Shown: positions 32,898 to 43,380, numbered from the stretch's first letter. The stretch is 64,000 bases of DNA from Ricordea florida (GCA_949710005.1 OX453281.1:26028839-26092838), one strand, 5' to 3'. Program-made: numbers and translations. Notes: a model not told the origin generated them from the sequence alone.

Positions 32898-35800
32898 ATT
32901 TTGAATTATGTCCCAAAGAGAATCAAAAAGCCTGCGAACGAAAGAATTAGGAAGTTGAAGGAGGAAGTAAGAAGCATCTGGGCCCTACTAGATCCGTTCA
33001 AAGTGAAAGAAAAAGAACAGGCATTGAAAGGGTTCTTCAAGACATATCGGATCGATGGGAAAAAGGGGTATGGTCCTCAAGACTTCATTAAGAAAATAAA
33101 ACCAAAGGTTGTGGAGTTACTTTATACTAGAAATAAACCTATCAAGGTGAAGTTTGTATTAACTTGCACATTCATAAAAGAGAATCTTGCTACGGGTAAG
33201 ATTGAAGAGAGTGAGGGGTACTTTCATACTGTTCTTGAAATAGTAACGGATTCAACTGATCTATCTGAGTTATTCGATGCAATGACAGAATTGCAACTTG
33301 AAAAGGTTGCGAGGTTTGAAGGTGAAAAGTCCGGATGGCAATTTGATCGTGTTGAGTATTTGGATATACACATTAATCCATTTGAGCCTCTCTCTGGGAC
33401 TTCTTACATGCCCCTACCACAGGTTTTGGTTGAGAAGAAAGCTATAATAAATGTCAAGAACGAGAAGGACAATGAGTGTTTCAAATGGGCTGTGACATCT
33501 GCTGTATTTCCCAAAGAGAATCATGGCGAAAGACTGAATGATGAGATGAGAGAGAACTCTGAGAAATTTGACTGGTCGGGAATGGAGTTCCCTGTTACAC
33601 TAAGGGATATTGCTAAGTTTGAGAAGCAAAACCCTTATGCTATTAACGTATATGGTTATGAGTCTGGGGTAAATGTTTTGAGAATTAGTAAACGACGAGA
33701 TGTGACAGTGATAAACCTGCTTTTATTATACAACATTGAAACTAACCACTACTGTTGGATTAAGAATTTGAGTAGATTATTAGCCGCACAAGTCAATAAA
33801 CATAAATCCACTATACACTTCTGCAATAGATGTCTTAATCCATTCAATTCACAATCCTCACTGGACAAGCATCTAGAGTATTGCAACAATCATGAAGCAG
33901 TTAAGATGAAAGTCCCTATTAACAAAGATGGAAGCCCGCAGTTCTTCGGTTTCGAAAATCTCAACAGAAAGATGGAGGTCCCGTTTGTTGTGTATGCGGA
34001 TTTTGAGTGCTATACGGAAAAGATAGATACGTGTTACCAAGATGAGGGTAGAAGCTTTACCAATAGATACCAGAAGCATAAGCCATCAGGTTTTTGTTAC
34101 CTGGTTAAGTGCTTTGATAATGCTATATTCGAACCTAAACTTGTAAGGCACACAGCTGAATCACCAGACGAAGATGTACCAAAGATGTTTATAGAGAGTT
34201 TGGAGTCGGACATAAAGGACATTTATAATAAGTTCAAGATCCCTAAGAATGCTCGTGTTAGTGAGGATGAAAAAATAGCCTATGAAAATGCCACACACTG
34301 TCACATTTGTGGATTGGTGATTACTAATAAAAAGGTATTGGACCATTGTCACCTTACTGGAAAGTATAGAGGCGCAGCGCATGAAGAGTGTATGTAATTT
34401 GAATTATAATGTGCCCAAATTTGTACCAGTTATATTCCATAATCTATCTGGATACGATGGTCATTTATTTGTGAGGAACACAGGGGAATCGAAAGGTAAG
34501 GTACATTGCATACCAATCAACGATGAGAAGTACATTTCGTTCACGAAGGAGATTGTTGTCGACTCTTATAAGAACAAGGAAGGGGACACGGTTAAGATTA
34601 AACGGGGAATTAGGTTCATTGATAGCTTTCGGTTTATGGCAGCGGGCCTCGGAAGGTTGGTTGACAATCTACCAAAATCTTCTCTGGTGAATGTAACGAG
34701 TTGGTATGAAAGGGTAATGTCACAAAAAGATAAACTCAAGCATGAAGAGAGAATCATTCACAACATCTTGAGCAATGCTGATTTAGATGTTATAACAATG
34801 CGTATGGTTATGGAAGAGTTTTATCGTCGATTGGATCGCGATGCTATCAAGAGTAGGAAGGAAATCAGGGCTTTTGTGGACGGGATCCTTCAAAAAGAAA
34901 TACACAATGACCTTGAAGAAGAAGATGCCCCAGACCTGCAGTTACTGACTAGGAAGGGGGTATTTCCGTACGATTGGTTTGATGGGTTTGATAAGCTCGG
35001 TGAAACTAATCTACCACCAAAGGATGAGTTCTACTCTAAGCTTTACGACGCTGAAATATCGGACGAGGATTACCAACACGCCCAAAATGTGTGGAAAGCC
35101 TTTGGGATTAAAAGCCTCAGGGAATATCACGATCTATACCTTGAGCTGGATGTGTTATTGTTGGCGGATGTCTTCGAGAACTTCAGAGATGTTTGCAGGA
35201 AGAACTACGACTTGGACCCAGCTTGGTATTACACTGCACCTGGATTGGCGTGGGACGCAGCCCTGAAAATGACCAAGGTGAGTTTGGAACTTTTGAAGGA
35301 CCCTGACATGCTTTTCATGGTTGAGGAGGGCATTCGAGGGGGTATCTCTATGATCTCCACTAGGTATGGTAAAGCCAACAATCCATACATGAAGGATTAT
35401 GACCAATCATTGCCTACAAAGTACATCACATACCTGGATGCAAACGGTTTGTACGGATATGCAATGAGTAAACCTTTACCTACACATGACTTTCGATGGT
35501 TGACTGAAGAAGAGCTTGTATTGAAGTGGAAAGATATACCATGCATACTAGAGGTTAATCTGATGTACCCAAAGCACCTTCATAAACTGCATAATGACTA
35601 TCCATTAGCACCAGAGAGAGTCATGGTGAATGGTGTTGATAAACTAATTCCAAACCTAAGACACAAAAGAAAATACATTGTTCACCACGAGACACTGAAA
35701 CAATATTTAAGTCTCGGGCTAAAAGTCTTCAAAATACACAGAGGCATCACATTCAAAGAGTCCGCGTGGCTGAAACCCTATATCGACTTGAATACTGAAC

Positions 35801-36627
35801 TAAGGACGAAAGCTACAAACGACTTTGAGAAGGATTTCTTCAAGTTGATGAGCAACTCCGTATTTGGGAAAACGATGGAGAATGTAAGGAACAGAGTGGA
35901 TGTTCGTTTGGTCATAAATGAGTCAAAAGCCAAGAAGTTGGTATCGAAGCCGAATTACCACCACAGCACGATCTTTTGTGAGAATCTGGTTGCTGTACAA
36001 ATGAAGAAAACAAAGTTGGTGCTGGACAAACCCATTTACCTAGGATTTTCAGTCCTGGAACTAAGCAAGACTATAATGTACGACTTCCACTATAACTACA
36101 TCAAGACCAAGTATGGTAGTAAGGCCAAGTTGTTATTTACAGACACTGATTCACTGGCGTATGAGATAGAGACGGATGATTTCTACAAAGACATTAGCCT
36201 AGATGTAAGAGACCGGTTTGACACCAGCAACTACCCTGAAAATCATCAATCTGGCATTGAGGTGGGTGTGAACAAGAAAGTTGGGGGTATGTTCAAGGAT
36301 GAAGCGGGTGGTCAACAAATAACGGAATTCGTAGGTCTCAGGGCCAAACTATATTCATACATGATGGATGAGGGGAAGGAGGAAAAGAAGTGTAAGGGTG
36401 TGAAGAAGGCAGTCGTGAGAAAGAGCATAAGCTTCAAAGACTACAAGGATTGCCTCTTCAATCAAAAAACACAGATGAGGACAATGAATATCATCAGGAG
36501 TCATCTGCACGACGTGTACACAGAGACTGTGAATAAGGTGGCGCTATCATGCGAAGACGACAAAAGGGTGATAAGGGAGGATGGTATACACACATATGCG
36601 TATGGCCACTTTAGGACGCTAACTTAG
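32898..36627 (+). pseudogene. Protein-primed family B DNA polymerase, element B (frameshifted)
   Basis: Exonuclease motifs (YADFEC, HNLSGYDGHLF, YHDLYLELD), endonuclease VII-like zinc motif (CHIC, DHCHLTGKYRG), motif A (YLDANGLYGYAM), motif B (NSVFGKTMEN) and motif C (FTDTDSLAYE) are all present. The frame breaks near 34385-34400, where TGTA is repeated in tandem, inside the zinc motif. Compared with element A it has an extra stretch of about 75 helical residues (about 34690-34930) between exonuclease and the thumb-side TPR-like region. No ATG exists in the conserved N-terminal part. Confidence 0.92.
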
Positions 36628-36680
36628 GGTAAAAAACTTAAAGATTTATTAATACATATAACTAACTAGACAAAGCTGGT

Positions 36681-37519
36681 ATGGATTCAGAGGAAACTTA
36701 TCACAGCCTTACCGAATATTTTCAGTCTATGTTCAAGAAAGCTGATGAGGAATACGAACAGGTTTGTAAGCATGAAAGTGTGTATAGGGATCACTCAGGG
36801 ATTGTTCTTTGTAGTCTCTGTAAGACTGAACTCGAATCTATGGACTACTCTCAACGAGAATGGGGGTATAACGTTTCAGCTGTTAGGTGTGATATGCGAA
36901 GATCAAAACCAAAGGGAGTTCGTACTGTATTCGAGAAACATGACTTGAATGTGCCTTCTATGATGATGGATATCATAGTCAAAAAGAAGTCAAGTATCGA
37001 AAGATTCTACAGTCTGAGGGTATTAAATTTCTTCGCAGTCAGAGTCGCGAGTCTTCGGTGGCCTCATGCTTGTTTTATACATACCAAGAATTTGGTGAAT
37101 ATCGTACGTTAGAATACATTGGAAATTTGTTTGGACTCAAGAAAAGAGCCATGTCAGAGGCTATAAGAAACTACTTGGAAACATTCCCAGAGGCGAGAAC
37201 CAACTACACTACACCAGAGAAACTTATTCCCTGGATAATGAAACTTACTGGTGTTGATGAATCTCATCACAGACGTATTTTGTCCATTGCTAAGTACTTT
37301 GACGCGACATCACAGATTCTTGAGCGTAGTAATTCCCATACAATTGCAGCGAGTATTGTCTTCTTTTACTTATGTATGAACCAGGAGTATAAAAAACAAA
37401 TAGGTATGACAAAGAGTGTCTTTGCCAGTAAAGTTAAAATTTCGGTGATTTCATTGATTAGTACAGTTCGTGAAATGGTGAACATCTCAATGTCACTTAA
37501 GAACTCTATCAGGTGGTAA
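36681..37519 (+). pseudogene. TFIIB-like transcription factor, element B (frameshifted)
   Basis: The N-terminal part has a zinc-ribbon-like pattern (CKH, then CSLCKTE about 15 residues later). The second part shows two cyclin-like repeats: SVASCLFYTYQE then IGNLFGLKKRAMSEAI, and HTIAASIVFFYLCM then ASKVKISVISL, as in TFIIB and its viral relatives. The frame changes once between about 36980 and 37020. The total length (839 nt, about 279 codons) fits a compact TFIIB. The 3' end overlaps the integrase 3' end by 27 bp on the opposite strand. TFIIB-like proteins are known in large DNA viruses; I am not aware of one described as usual in Polintons. Confidence 0.7.
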
Positions 37520-38482
37520 TTCAGTATCCTCAGGCACAACGTGGAGTTCCTCGCGTACAAATCCTCGCTTTGATACTCCATCTAAATAATACACCACTGG
37601 CTGATCTGGCGAAATTACAGTTCTGGCTATATCATAAACCTCAAGGCTCCATATAGGGTCAGTGGCTCTTCGTTTTTCGCCACCTTCACCTTCACCGGGT
37701 GAATACAAATACCTAACCTCAACTCCTGGGGGTAACCTCTTCTCATTCAGGCCCACAGCTCTATTGTATTCCATAGGCTTAATATCAATCTCTTTCAGGT
37801 CCAACGCTTCATCAGGTTCTTTACCTGTTATACGTGTGGGTTCAGAATTCAAAGTCTTAATAATAGCGGGAAGCCTTTTCACCCAAACCCTGGACCTAAC
37901 ATCACTCACCATCTCCTGTGCATATTGATGACTAAATAATTTCTCACCAATCGTTCTATTAGCCCTCTCTACAAAAGCCTGCGCTCGATGATTACCAGCT
38001 TCACTTCGCTGTATGTTTACTTGGTGCTTATTCATCAAGTGAGTGAGATTACCCATGAATTCTTTACCAGGATCCACCATTAATGTCTTCGGCCACTTTA
38101 GCTTTCGAGAATAAATCCTCTCAAACGCCGTGGCCACTTCACCACTATCTTTCGAGGTTAGTGCCTCAGCATCCTTGTACCTAGAAGCAATATCAATCAC
38201 AACCAGCGCATAGCGGTATGTTCTTCTTCTCACTGTATCGTGAGGAAGAAATAACAAGTCCGCCTGATGAATTTGATTTGGCTTGCCAACGACCCAATGT
38301 GGTCTGGGTATATGCCTTGGGGGTGGGAGATATATTTGCCATAATGCTTGCTTCTCCAACCACTCTCTAGCAACACTTTCACTTACTTTAGCCGCACTCG
38401 CCAACTTAGGTATGGCTGAGTATCCTTTCCAGTATCCATCAGTGGAGTAGTATAATTGACTTAAAACATCATCATTACCCAT
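37493..38482 (-). CDS. Retroviral-type integrase (DDE), element B
   Basis: The 329-aa protein is intact and highly similar to the element A integrase. The triad is Asp75 in HQADL, Asp137 in MVDPG and Glu172 in FVERANR. The C-terminal region shows the same basic beta-rich tail. It is the only minus-strand gene in the body of element B, and it starts 25 bp from the divergent capsid gene. It is likely responsible for insertion with a 5-6 bp duplication. Confidence 0.93.
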   Translation of the reverse strand: MGNDDVLSQLYYSTDGYWKGYSAIPKLASAAKVSESVAREWLEKQALWQIYLPPPRHIPRPHWVVGKPNQIHQADLLFLPHDTVRRRTYRYALVVIDIASRYKDAEALTSKDSGEVATAFERIYSRKLKWPKTLMVDPGKEFMGNLTHLMNKHQVNIQRSEAGNHRAQAFVERANRTIGEKLFSHQYAQEMVSDVRSRVWVKRLPAIIKTLNSEPTRITGKEPDEALDLKEIDIKPMEYNRAVGLNEKRLPPGVEVRYLYSPGEGEGGEKRRATDPIWSLEVYDIARTVISPDQPVVYYLDGVSKRGFVREELHVVPEDTELPPDRVLK

Positions 38483-38507
38483 TTATAACAAGATTCAGTG
38501 CATTTAA
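38483..38507. promoter_or_regulatory. Bidirectional promoter region, element B
   Basis: The 25 bp between the divergent integrase and capsid starts begin TTATAACAAGATTCAGTG and lead to CATTTAAATG at the capsid ATG. CATTTATAA-CAAGA is shared with element A. Confidence 0.5.
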
Positions 38508-39743
38508 ATGGCAGGAATATCAGACATTATTGATCCTAATCGTGTTCCCAGGATGCGTAAAGGTTTGAAAGCAGAGGCCTCATTAAATCGGATCACGTTA
38601 AATCCCTCATCAGCCAATCCTGGTGAGACATTATACATTAACATACCACAACTAGCGGATAACCTAGTGATTGTGCCTGGAAGCGTGTACATCACTTTCG
38701 ATATGAGTGTAACAGGCCACAAGAACAACACCCTTGTTAATAACTTGGGAAGAAACCTCGTTTCACGATACAGGGTTCTATTCGGGGGTGAAATCATAGA
38801 GGACATTAATAGGTTTGATTTATTCAATACTTATCACGATTTGTTTTTGCCAGAGACTGATCGTGAGAACAGATTGAGAGAGGGCATATCATCCGAGAAT
38901 GTGAGGAAAATCAGAACCAATGCCGGGGACAAAGTTAGCTCAAATGCAAATGAAAATACTCTAGCTGCGATCCATAACACCAGGTACGCAATACCATTAG
39001 ACCATAAAATACTGAAAGATCATGGAGTTTTCTATCCAAGAGGCTTATCACATCCACTCAAATTTGAAATAACTCTAGCTCCAGTTTCTGATGTCGTCGT
39101 TTATTCAAACGTTGAAACACCACCTGATTACAGATTAACAAATATGGAACTGGAGTATCATTGCATATCAAGTGATAAATTGGCCAATCAAGCTCTTGCC
39201 TCGTATATGCTTGGAAAGGCGTTCACGTATGAGAAGATAATTCTTCACAAAACGTTTTAAATCTCTGAGGCTAATGATGGTGTGATTAATGAGCATATTA
39301 ACGTGCCTAGGAGATCTATGACCGGGGTACTATGTATTTTCACGGCTCCTTATGCAGCAGGTGCTAGGGACTCTGAGAGGTTTGCAAACCCAAAGATCAC
39401 ATCGGTTAAGATTGACATCGATGGAGTTCCAAACCGACTTTGTTCGAAAGGCATGATACCCACTGATTTATGGCAGTCCATAATTAGACGAGTTGGTGTC
39501 AGTGATTCCATCAAGGAAGCTGATTTCTATACGAATAAGTTTGCTTTGTGGATTGACCTGAGGAGTTACCCCGATAATAATGTTCATGGGAACGGGTTGG
39601 AGCTAACTAGTACTCGTGATGGTATAAGACTAGAGATTAACAGGGAGAAGACCGGAGGCAGGATTCTTACCTGCTACATGTTCGTGGTTGCTGACGCAGT
39701 TGTAGGCATTATGAATTCAAATTTAAAAGATATACTGTACTAA
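38508..39743 (+). pseudogene. Probable major capsid protein, element B (one premature stop)
   Basis: The frame is 411 codons long, exactly the length of the element A homologue, with a TAA at 39258-39260. Conserved patches include DPNRVPR, VIVPGSVYITFDM, LFGGEIIED and LKDHGVFYPRGL upstream of the stop, and INVPRRSMTG and YPDNN-HGNG downstream. The double jelly-roll assignment is by length, position and family resemblance. A 250-aa N-terminal product would lack the second half. Confidence 0.7.
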
Positions 39744-39756
39744 GTAGAACCGAAGT

Positions 39757-40386
39757 ATGAATGAGTTAGTGGATAAAATCCCATTCAACTGTATCATTAC
39801 AGGGCCTACGAATTGTGGAAAGACTCAATACCTGGTGGACCAGCTTCGAGGGCACTTTAGGGGCGCATTCGAGTATATTGTCTTGATTTGCCCCACTTAT
39901 AGCCATAACAAGACTTACAGAGACTTTGCAAAAGGGGACAAGAGATTTTGGGTACTCTCACCAGACTCGAGCGATCAGGACGAAATTAACAATCTGCTAA
40001 CGCTTTGCTCATCGTTATTCTCGGGTGAGAACACACTCATAATACTTGACGATTGCGCTGTGTCGAAAGACTTGAAGAAACGGTCAAACAAATTCATCAA
40101 CCTGGCCTTTTCTGGGAGGCATATTGGGTTATCCGTGTGGGTTCTCACCCAACAACTCACATCGATCGCGAAACCGTTCCGAGAGAATGTCGCATGTGTG
40201 GTATCATTTTACAACCCGTCTGAAACCGCGATGAAAATGTTATTTGAGGAATATGGTGGTGCTTTGGATGTGGATAAGCGCAAACGGTACAAGAAGTTAC
40301 TCAAAAAGGAAAAGTACGCCAGACTTTGCTTTTCCCTGCGCCACCCGTTTGAAAATTACTTAGAGATACCAGCGGCTGAGGCATAA
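39757..40386 (+). CDS. A32-like genome-packaging ATPase, element B
   Basis: The intact 209-aa protein has Walker A GPTNCGKT, Walker B LIILDD and the VWVLTQQLTS segment, matching the element A ATPase almost residue by residue in these parts. It begins 13 bp after the capsid stop and ends 2 bp before the next gene, so the three genes probably form one transcription unit. Confidence 0.92.
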   Translation: MNELVDKIPFNCIITGPTNCGKTQYLVDQLRGHFRGAFEYIVLICPTYSHNKTYRDFAKGDKRFWVLSPDSSDQDEINNLLTLCSSLFSGENTLIILDDCAVSKDLKKRSNKFINLAFSGRHIGLSVWVLTQQLTSIAKPFRENVACVVSFYNPSETAMKMLFEEYGGALDVDKRKRYKKLLKKEKYARLCFSLRHPFENYLEIPAAEA

Positions 40387-40388
40387 AC

Positions 40389-40953
40389 ATGGCTACCCCC
40401 GAAGATATATTGAATGGTGAAGCATCAGTTGGTACAACAACACCAACCAATGATTTGGAGTCAAAGAGGGAATCACTTTCATTCTTGGCATGCTTGGGTT
40501 CAACGAAAGAATACACTGGTGTAAATATGGACTTTGCTGATACAATCAAACTATCGGATAAGGATGTGGAGAAGTATTACAAGAGGTACCAAGTCGCGTC
40601 TGGCAAGAAGATCGCCGATGGCTTGGTGGACTCTTCCTTTCAATTTAATAGCTCAGGTTGTGGGCAAGTTCGTAAATATAGATGATCAAGACGCTCTTGT
40701 GAGTGACTGGAAGAACGATCAATTGATACTGAAGGAGATCTCAGAGATATCTGGGTTACTTGTACTGAAAGGTGGAAGACTTACAGCATTACTATCAGCA
40801 GTTATTCACATTGCAAAGCACTTCAAATTAAGAGAACCTAACGAGCATGGATCCAACAGTGCCCCAACACAACTTGAGCAAATGCCTAGCAATACTCCAA
40901 CACAACTTGAGCAAATGCCTAATAGCAATACTCCAACACAACCTGAGAACTAA
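40389..40953 (+). pseudogene. Conserved one-helix protein after ATPase, element B (frameshifted)
   Basis: Two overlapping frames correspond to the single 176-aa gene of element A. The N-terminal half has ATPEDILNGE, LACLGSTKEY and KDVEKYYKRY; the C-terminal half has DWKNDQL, a hydrophobic helix and KHFKLRE. The shift lies near 40630-40650. The C-terminal tail has a PTQLEQMP repeat not present in A. Confidence 0.8.
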
Positions 40954-41019
40954 AAATGGTGACTGGGAAAAACTGTCGTAAAGATTGGACGTACCATAAG
41001 CACAAGCACAACAAACAAA

Positions 41020-41628
41020 ATGCAACAAACCGTTACAGAGGCTGATAATTTCTTTGAAATGGCTGATATAATTACGATATATGGTATAAAAGATGACTGG
41101 AAAAACGGTCTTCGAAAGTCAATAGAAAAAATAAGGACAGAGGTTGGTGGTTTCTTTGAAATGATTAACCCATCTATTGTAATTATTGATCTTATATTTC
41201 CTTTCTCCCTAAATAAAGTAAGAGTAGAATATTATGGTACTTGCTCTATTGACACGTTACTCGTACGTATTATTAGAACTATTGAATGGAGAGTGAGATG
41301 TTATTTTGGTCCTAATAATAAATACTCTGAAGATCCTGATCCTGATCCTAATCCTGTTTTTATTAAATCATTTCGTTTTCGGGATAATTATGTTGATGAA
41401 AGACTATCTTATGATTATATGATGCGTCGTATAGGAGATATGGATTGGGAAGGATTTGAGTACGCTAGAATCAGAATGCTTAACGAGGATAAGTACTACC
41501 ATAAATTGAACTTCCACAAACCTCTGCATGATGAACTAATGCATATAGCATTGCACCCCGATCGCGTATTGGACTGGTGGCTTGACCACGAGGAAAGGGA
41601 AGGGTTGAAAGAACGATGGGGTATGTAA
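41020..41628 (+). CDS. Unknown element B protein (202 aa)
   Basis: A clean ATG-led frame encodes a protein rich in Ile, Arg, Asp and aromatic residues, with a DPDPDPNP run near residue 107 and a Trp-rich end (DWWLDHEER). An alternative start is 13 codons in. It is located between the one-helix gene and the acidic-protein gene, a position where element A has nothing. A weak similarity to the 162-aa protein at the right end of element A is possible. No function is assigned. Confidence 0.55.
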   Translation: MQQTVTEADNFFEMADIITIYGIKDDWKNGLRKSIEKIRTEVGGFFEMINPSIVIIDLIFPFSLNKVRVEYYGTCSIDTLLVRIIRTIEWRVRCYFGPNNKYSEDPDPDPNPVFIKSFRFRDNYVDERLSYDYMMRRIGDMDWEGFEYARIRMLNEDKYYHKLNFHKPLHDELMHIALHPDRVLDWWLDHEEREGLKERWGM

Positions 41629-41652
41629 GAACCACTTGAAACCATTGTAAGC

Positions 41653-41677
41653 CTCTTAATAGCTCACCTATTAAGAG
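41653..41677. promoter_or_regulatory. Intergenic hairpin 1, element B
   Basis: CTCTTAATAG pairs with CTATTAAGAG around CTCAC, followed by ACTTAAAGGG. Together with two similar hairpins at 42643 and 42930 it precedes a gene start. Confidence 0.5.
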
Positions 41678-41727
41678 ACTTAAAGGGAACTATTTACTAT
41701 GGCATAACCCAAAGGTACTTGTTGAAC

Positions 41728-42627
41728 ATGTCTGAACCAATAATCATTTCACTTGACTCTGATTTTGACTGGAGCACCATCGTTGTGTCCGAACCTAAGA
41801 ACTCTTCCAAAGGTAAAGGTAACTCACCATTTGAATGGGTTACTTCAGATGTTTATGTAGAAGGTCCAAACGGTGTGAAACGCCCCATATTCATTGAACT
41901 AGCAAAGCAATACTTTTCAGGCATATCTGGTACGTGGCCATTTGGAACTGAGAAAGAGGATCGCAGTATTGAAACATTGGAGAGGTTCCAGATTTCCTAC
42001 CCAATGACATCTGATGAGACTATGAATAGCCCCACAACCGAAGAAATGAAGACTCGCGAAGCATTAGATAAAGTGTGGGAGATCACATTGGATTCACTCA
42101 AAAAGTTTTGTAAAAAATCCAAGTCTGAGCGTATAGTACCAGCCCCCACTTACAATGCATATACAACTGCTAAAAGTGAAAATGATTGGTCTTATGCTGT
42201 AAAACCCATATACGATTACCCAAACATCACAAACCAAGTAACAGGTGAGAAGAGAAAGGATAAGTACAGTCCAGAGCGTGCCTACCTAAAGTTCATTACC
42301 TGGGGTAAGGGTAAGAGCATAAAATCCAAAACTTCTGTATATGGCCCAGGTGATAAAATGGTTCACCCACTTGAATACATGTGGAAGCCTGATGGTTATG
42401 TAAACGGTATCGGTCATCCTGTTGTCCTTTGGGATGGTATATTCTGGGGGTCACACGGGCAGACCAGTTATGGCGCTTCAGCTCGTCTTCGTGTTTATGA
42501 GATGAACTTCACTCCAGATGATAACATCAACATGACTCGTTTTCGCATGTTAGGCCCCAATAAGGCTAAGGCACAAGAACCAGAATCAGAATCAGATGAG
42601 GAAATTGAGGTAGAGTATAATGTTTAA
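41728..42627 (+). CDS. Unknown element protein, homologue of element A 333-aa protein (299 aa)
   Basis: The ATG at 41728 is preferred. The N-terminus has SLDSDFDWSTIVVSEP, matching the DFNWDSIVIEPP region of the element A protein at 1147-2148. The middle is basic and Tyr/Pro-rich, the C-terminus acidic (SESDEEIEVE) but shorter than in A. Conserved place in both elements suggests a structural role; the family is not recognised. Confidence 0.7.
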   Translation: MSEPIIISLDSDFDWSTIVVSEPKNSSKGKGNSPFEWVTSDVYVEGPNGVKRPIFIELAKQYFSGISGTWPFGTEKEDRSIETLERFQISYPMTSDETMNSPTTEEMKTREALDKVWEITLDSLKKFCKKSKSERIVPAPTYNAYTTAKSENDWSYAVKPIYDYPNITNQVTGEKRKDKYSPERAYLKFITWGKGKSIKSKTSVYGPGDKMVHPLEYMWKPDGYVNGIGHPVVLWDGIFWGSHGQTSYGASARLRVYEMNFTPDDNINMTRFRMLGPNKAKAQEPESESDEEIEVEYNV

Positions 42628-42642
42628 TAATTAAGACTTACT

Positions 42643-42663
42643 TCTCCTCCTCCTAATAGGAGA
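42643..42663. promoter_or_regulatory. Intergenic hairpin 2, element B
   Basis: TCTCCT pairs with AGGAGA in CCTAATAGGAGATTTAAAAG, upstream of the gene at 42695. The AGGAGATTTAAA(A/G)GTTAG-GATAA string is shared with hairpin 3. Confidence 0.45.
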
Positions 42664-42694
42664 TTTAAAAGTTAGCGATAATAGGGATATAAAC

Positions 42695-42916
42695 ATGGCT
42701 AACGCAGGAGTTCCTGAAGTTATTGATAGAGCGACTGTGGATAAATATTGTGAAGAATATTGTAAAAATAATACAGATATGCAGTGTTGGGAAATCATAC
42801 AAGAAGATAAAAATGAGGAAAGAAGGAGGATTGAGGAGCTTTCTATATATTTGGAAGGTGTGATGCTAGGAATTGGATTATATTGGTTATATACCAAAAG
42901 TCGTTGGTTTTGTTAA
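42695..42916 (+). CDS. Small one-helix protein (73 aa)
   Basis: The product has a Cys-containing, acidic N-terminal region, an Glu/Arg-rich helix and a C-terminal hydrophobic helix (about residues 52-66, ending in a basic tail). Its leader resembles that of the next gene. No counterpart is visible in element A, where the two flanking genes are adjacent. Possibly a small membrane protein of the virion. Confidence 0.55.
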   Translation: MANAGVPEVIDRATVDKYCEEYCKNNTDMQCWEIIQEDKNEERRRIEELSIYLEGVMLGIGLYWLYTKSRWFC

Positions 42917-42929
42917 ATGTTAGTTCAAA

Positions 42930-42960
42930 AATCTCCTAATAGCAACCCTATTAGGAGATT
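42930..42960. promoter_or_regulatory. Intergenic hairpin 3, element B
   Basis: AATCTCCTAATAG pairs over 13 bp with CTATTAGGAGATT around the loop CAACC, followed by TAAAGGTTAGTGATAACAGG and the ATG at 42989. It could end the upstream transcript, or act in the leader of the downstream one. Confidence 0.55.
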
Positions 42961-42988
42961 TAAAGGTTAGTGATAACAGGGGTATAAC

Positions 42989-43372
42989 ATGGCTGAGCAA
43001 GGTGTTGAGCAAATCACAAAGGAACCCACTGTAAAGAATAAAGTGAAGGATCCTAAGAAAGTTGAGGCTGGGAAGAAACTAGCTTCCTACCACAAGAAGG
43101 CCAAGGAGGCATTGAAAGAAAAAGAGCAGCGGGATGCAAATCAGAAAGAGGGATCTTCCATGGATGTTAATGCCTGGATACCCAGTTTATCCTTCGAGAC
43201 TGCGTTAACACTCGGGTCCATAATAGCAATTACTGCTTATTCCTTATTCACGAGATATAAAGACAAAATAGCCGACTTACGCTTACCTGCTCCAACCTTC
43301 AAACCACCTCCTGTCAATGAGGTCAGGAGCGAACCAAACAAAGAAAATAGTTTAAACGATGAGTTGATGTGA
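42989..43372 (+). CDS. Charged one-helix protein, homologue of element A 603-1055 (127 aa)
   Basis: It shares EQITKEP-VKNKVKDPKK at the start, a basic helix, a central hydrophobic segment (about residues 66-84) and a KIADL-LPAPT motif with element A. The Glu-rich helix is shorter than in A. The following gene starts at 43381, 8 nt after this stop. Probably a membrane-anchored structural protein. Confidence 0.7.
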   Translation: MAEQGVEQITKEPTVKNKVKDPKKVEAGKKLASYHKKAKEALKEKEQRDANQKEGSSMDVNAWIPSLSFETALTLGSIIAITAYSLFTRYKDKIADLRLPAPTFKPPPVNEVRSEPNKENSLNDELM

Positions 43373-43380
43373 TACATAAA

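Noticed and set aside
32901..32903. TTG as the PolB start codon of element B
   Set aside because: It is simply the first non-standard start after the UAG; conserved sequence context and the same situation in A favour continuity or a lost start instead.
6454..39260. Reassigned UAA codon in the elements
   Set aside because: UAA is used as the terminal stop in many intact element genes, and frameshifts also occur, so ordinary decay explains the internal UAA codons better.
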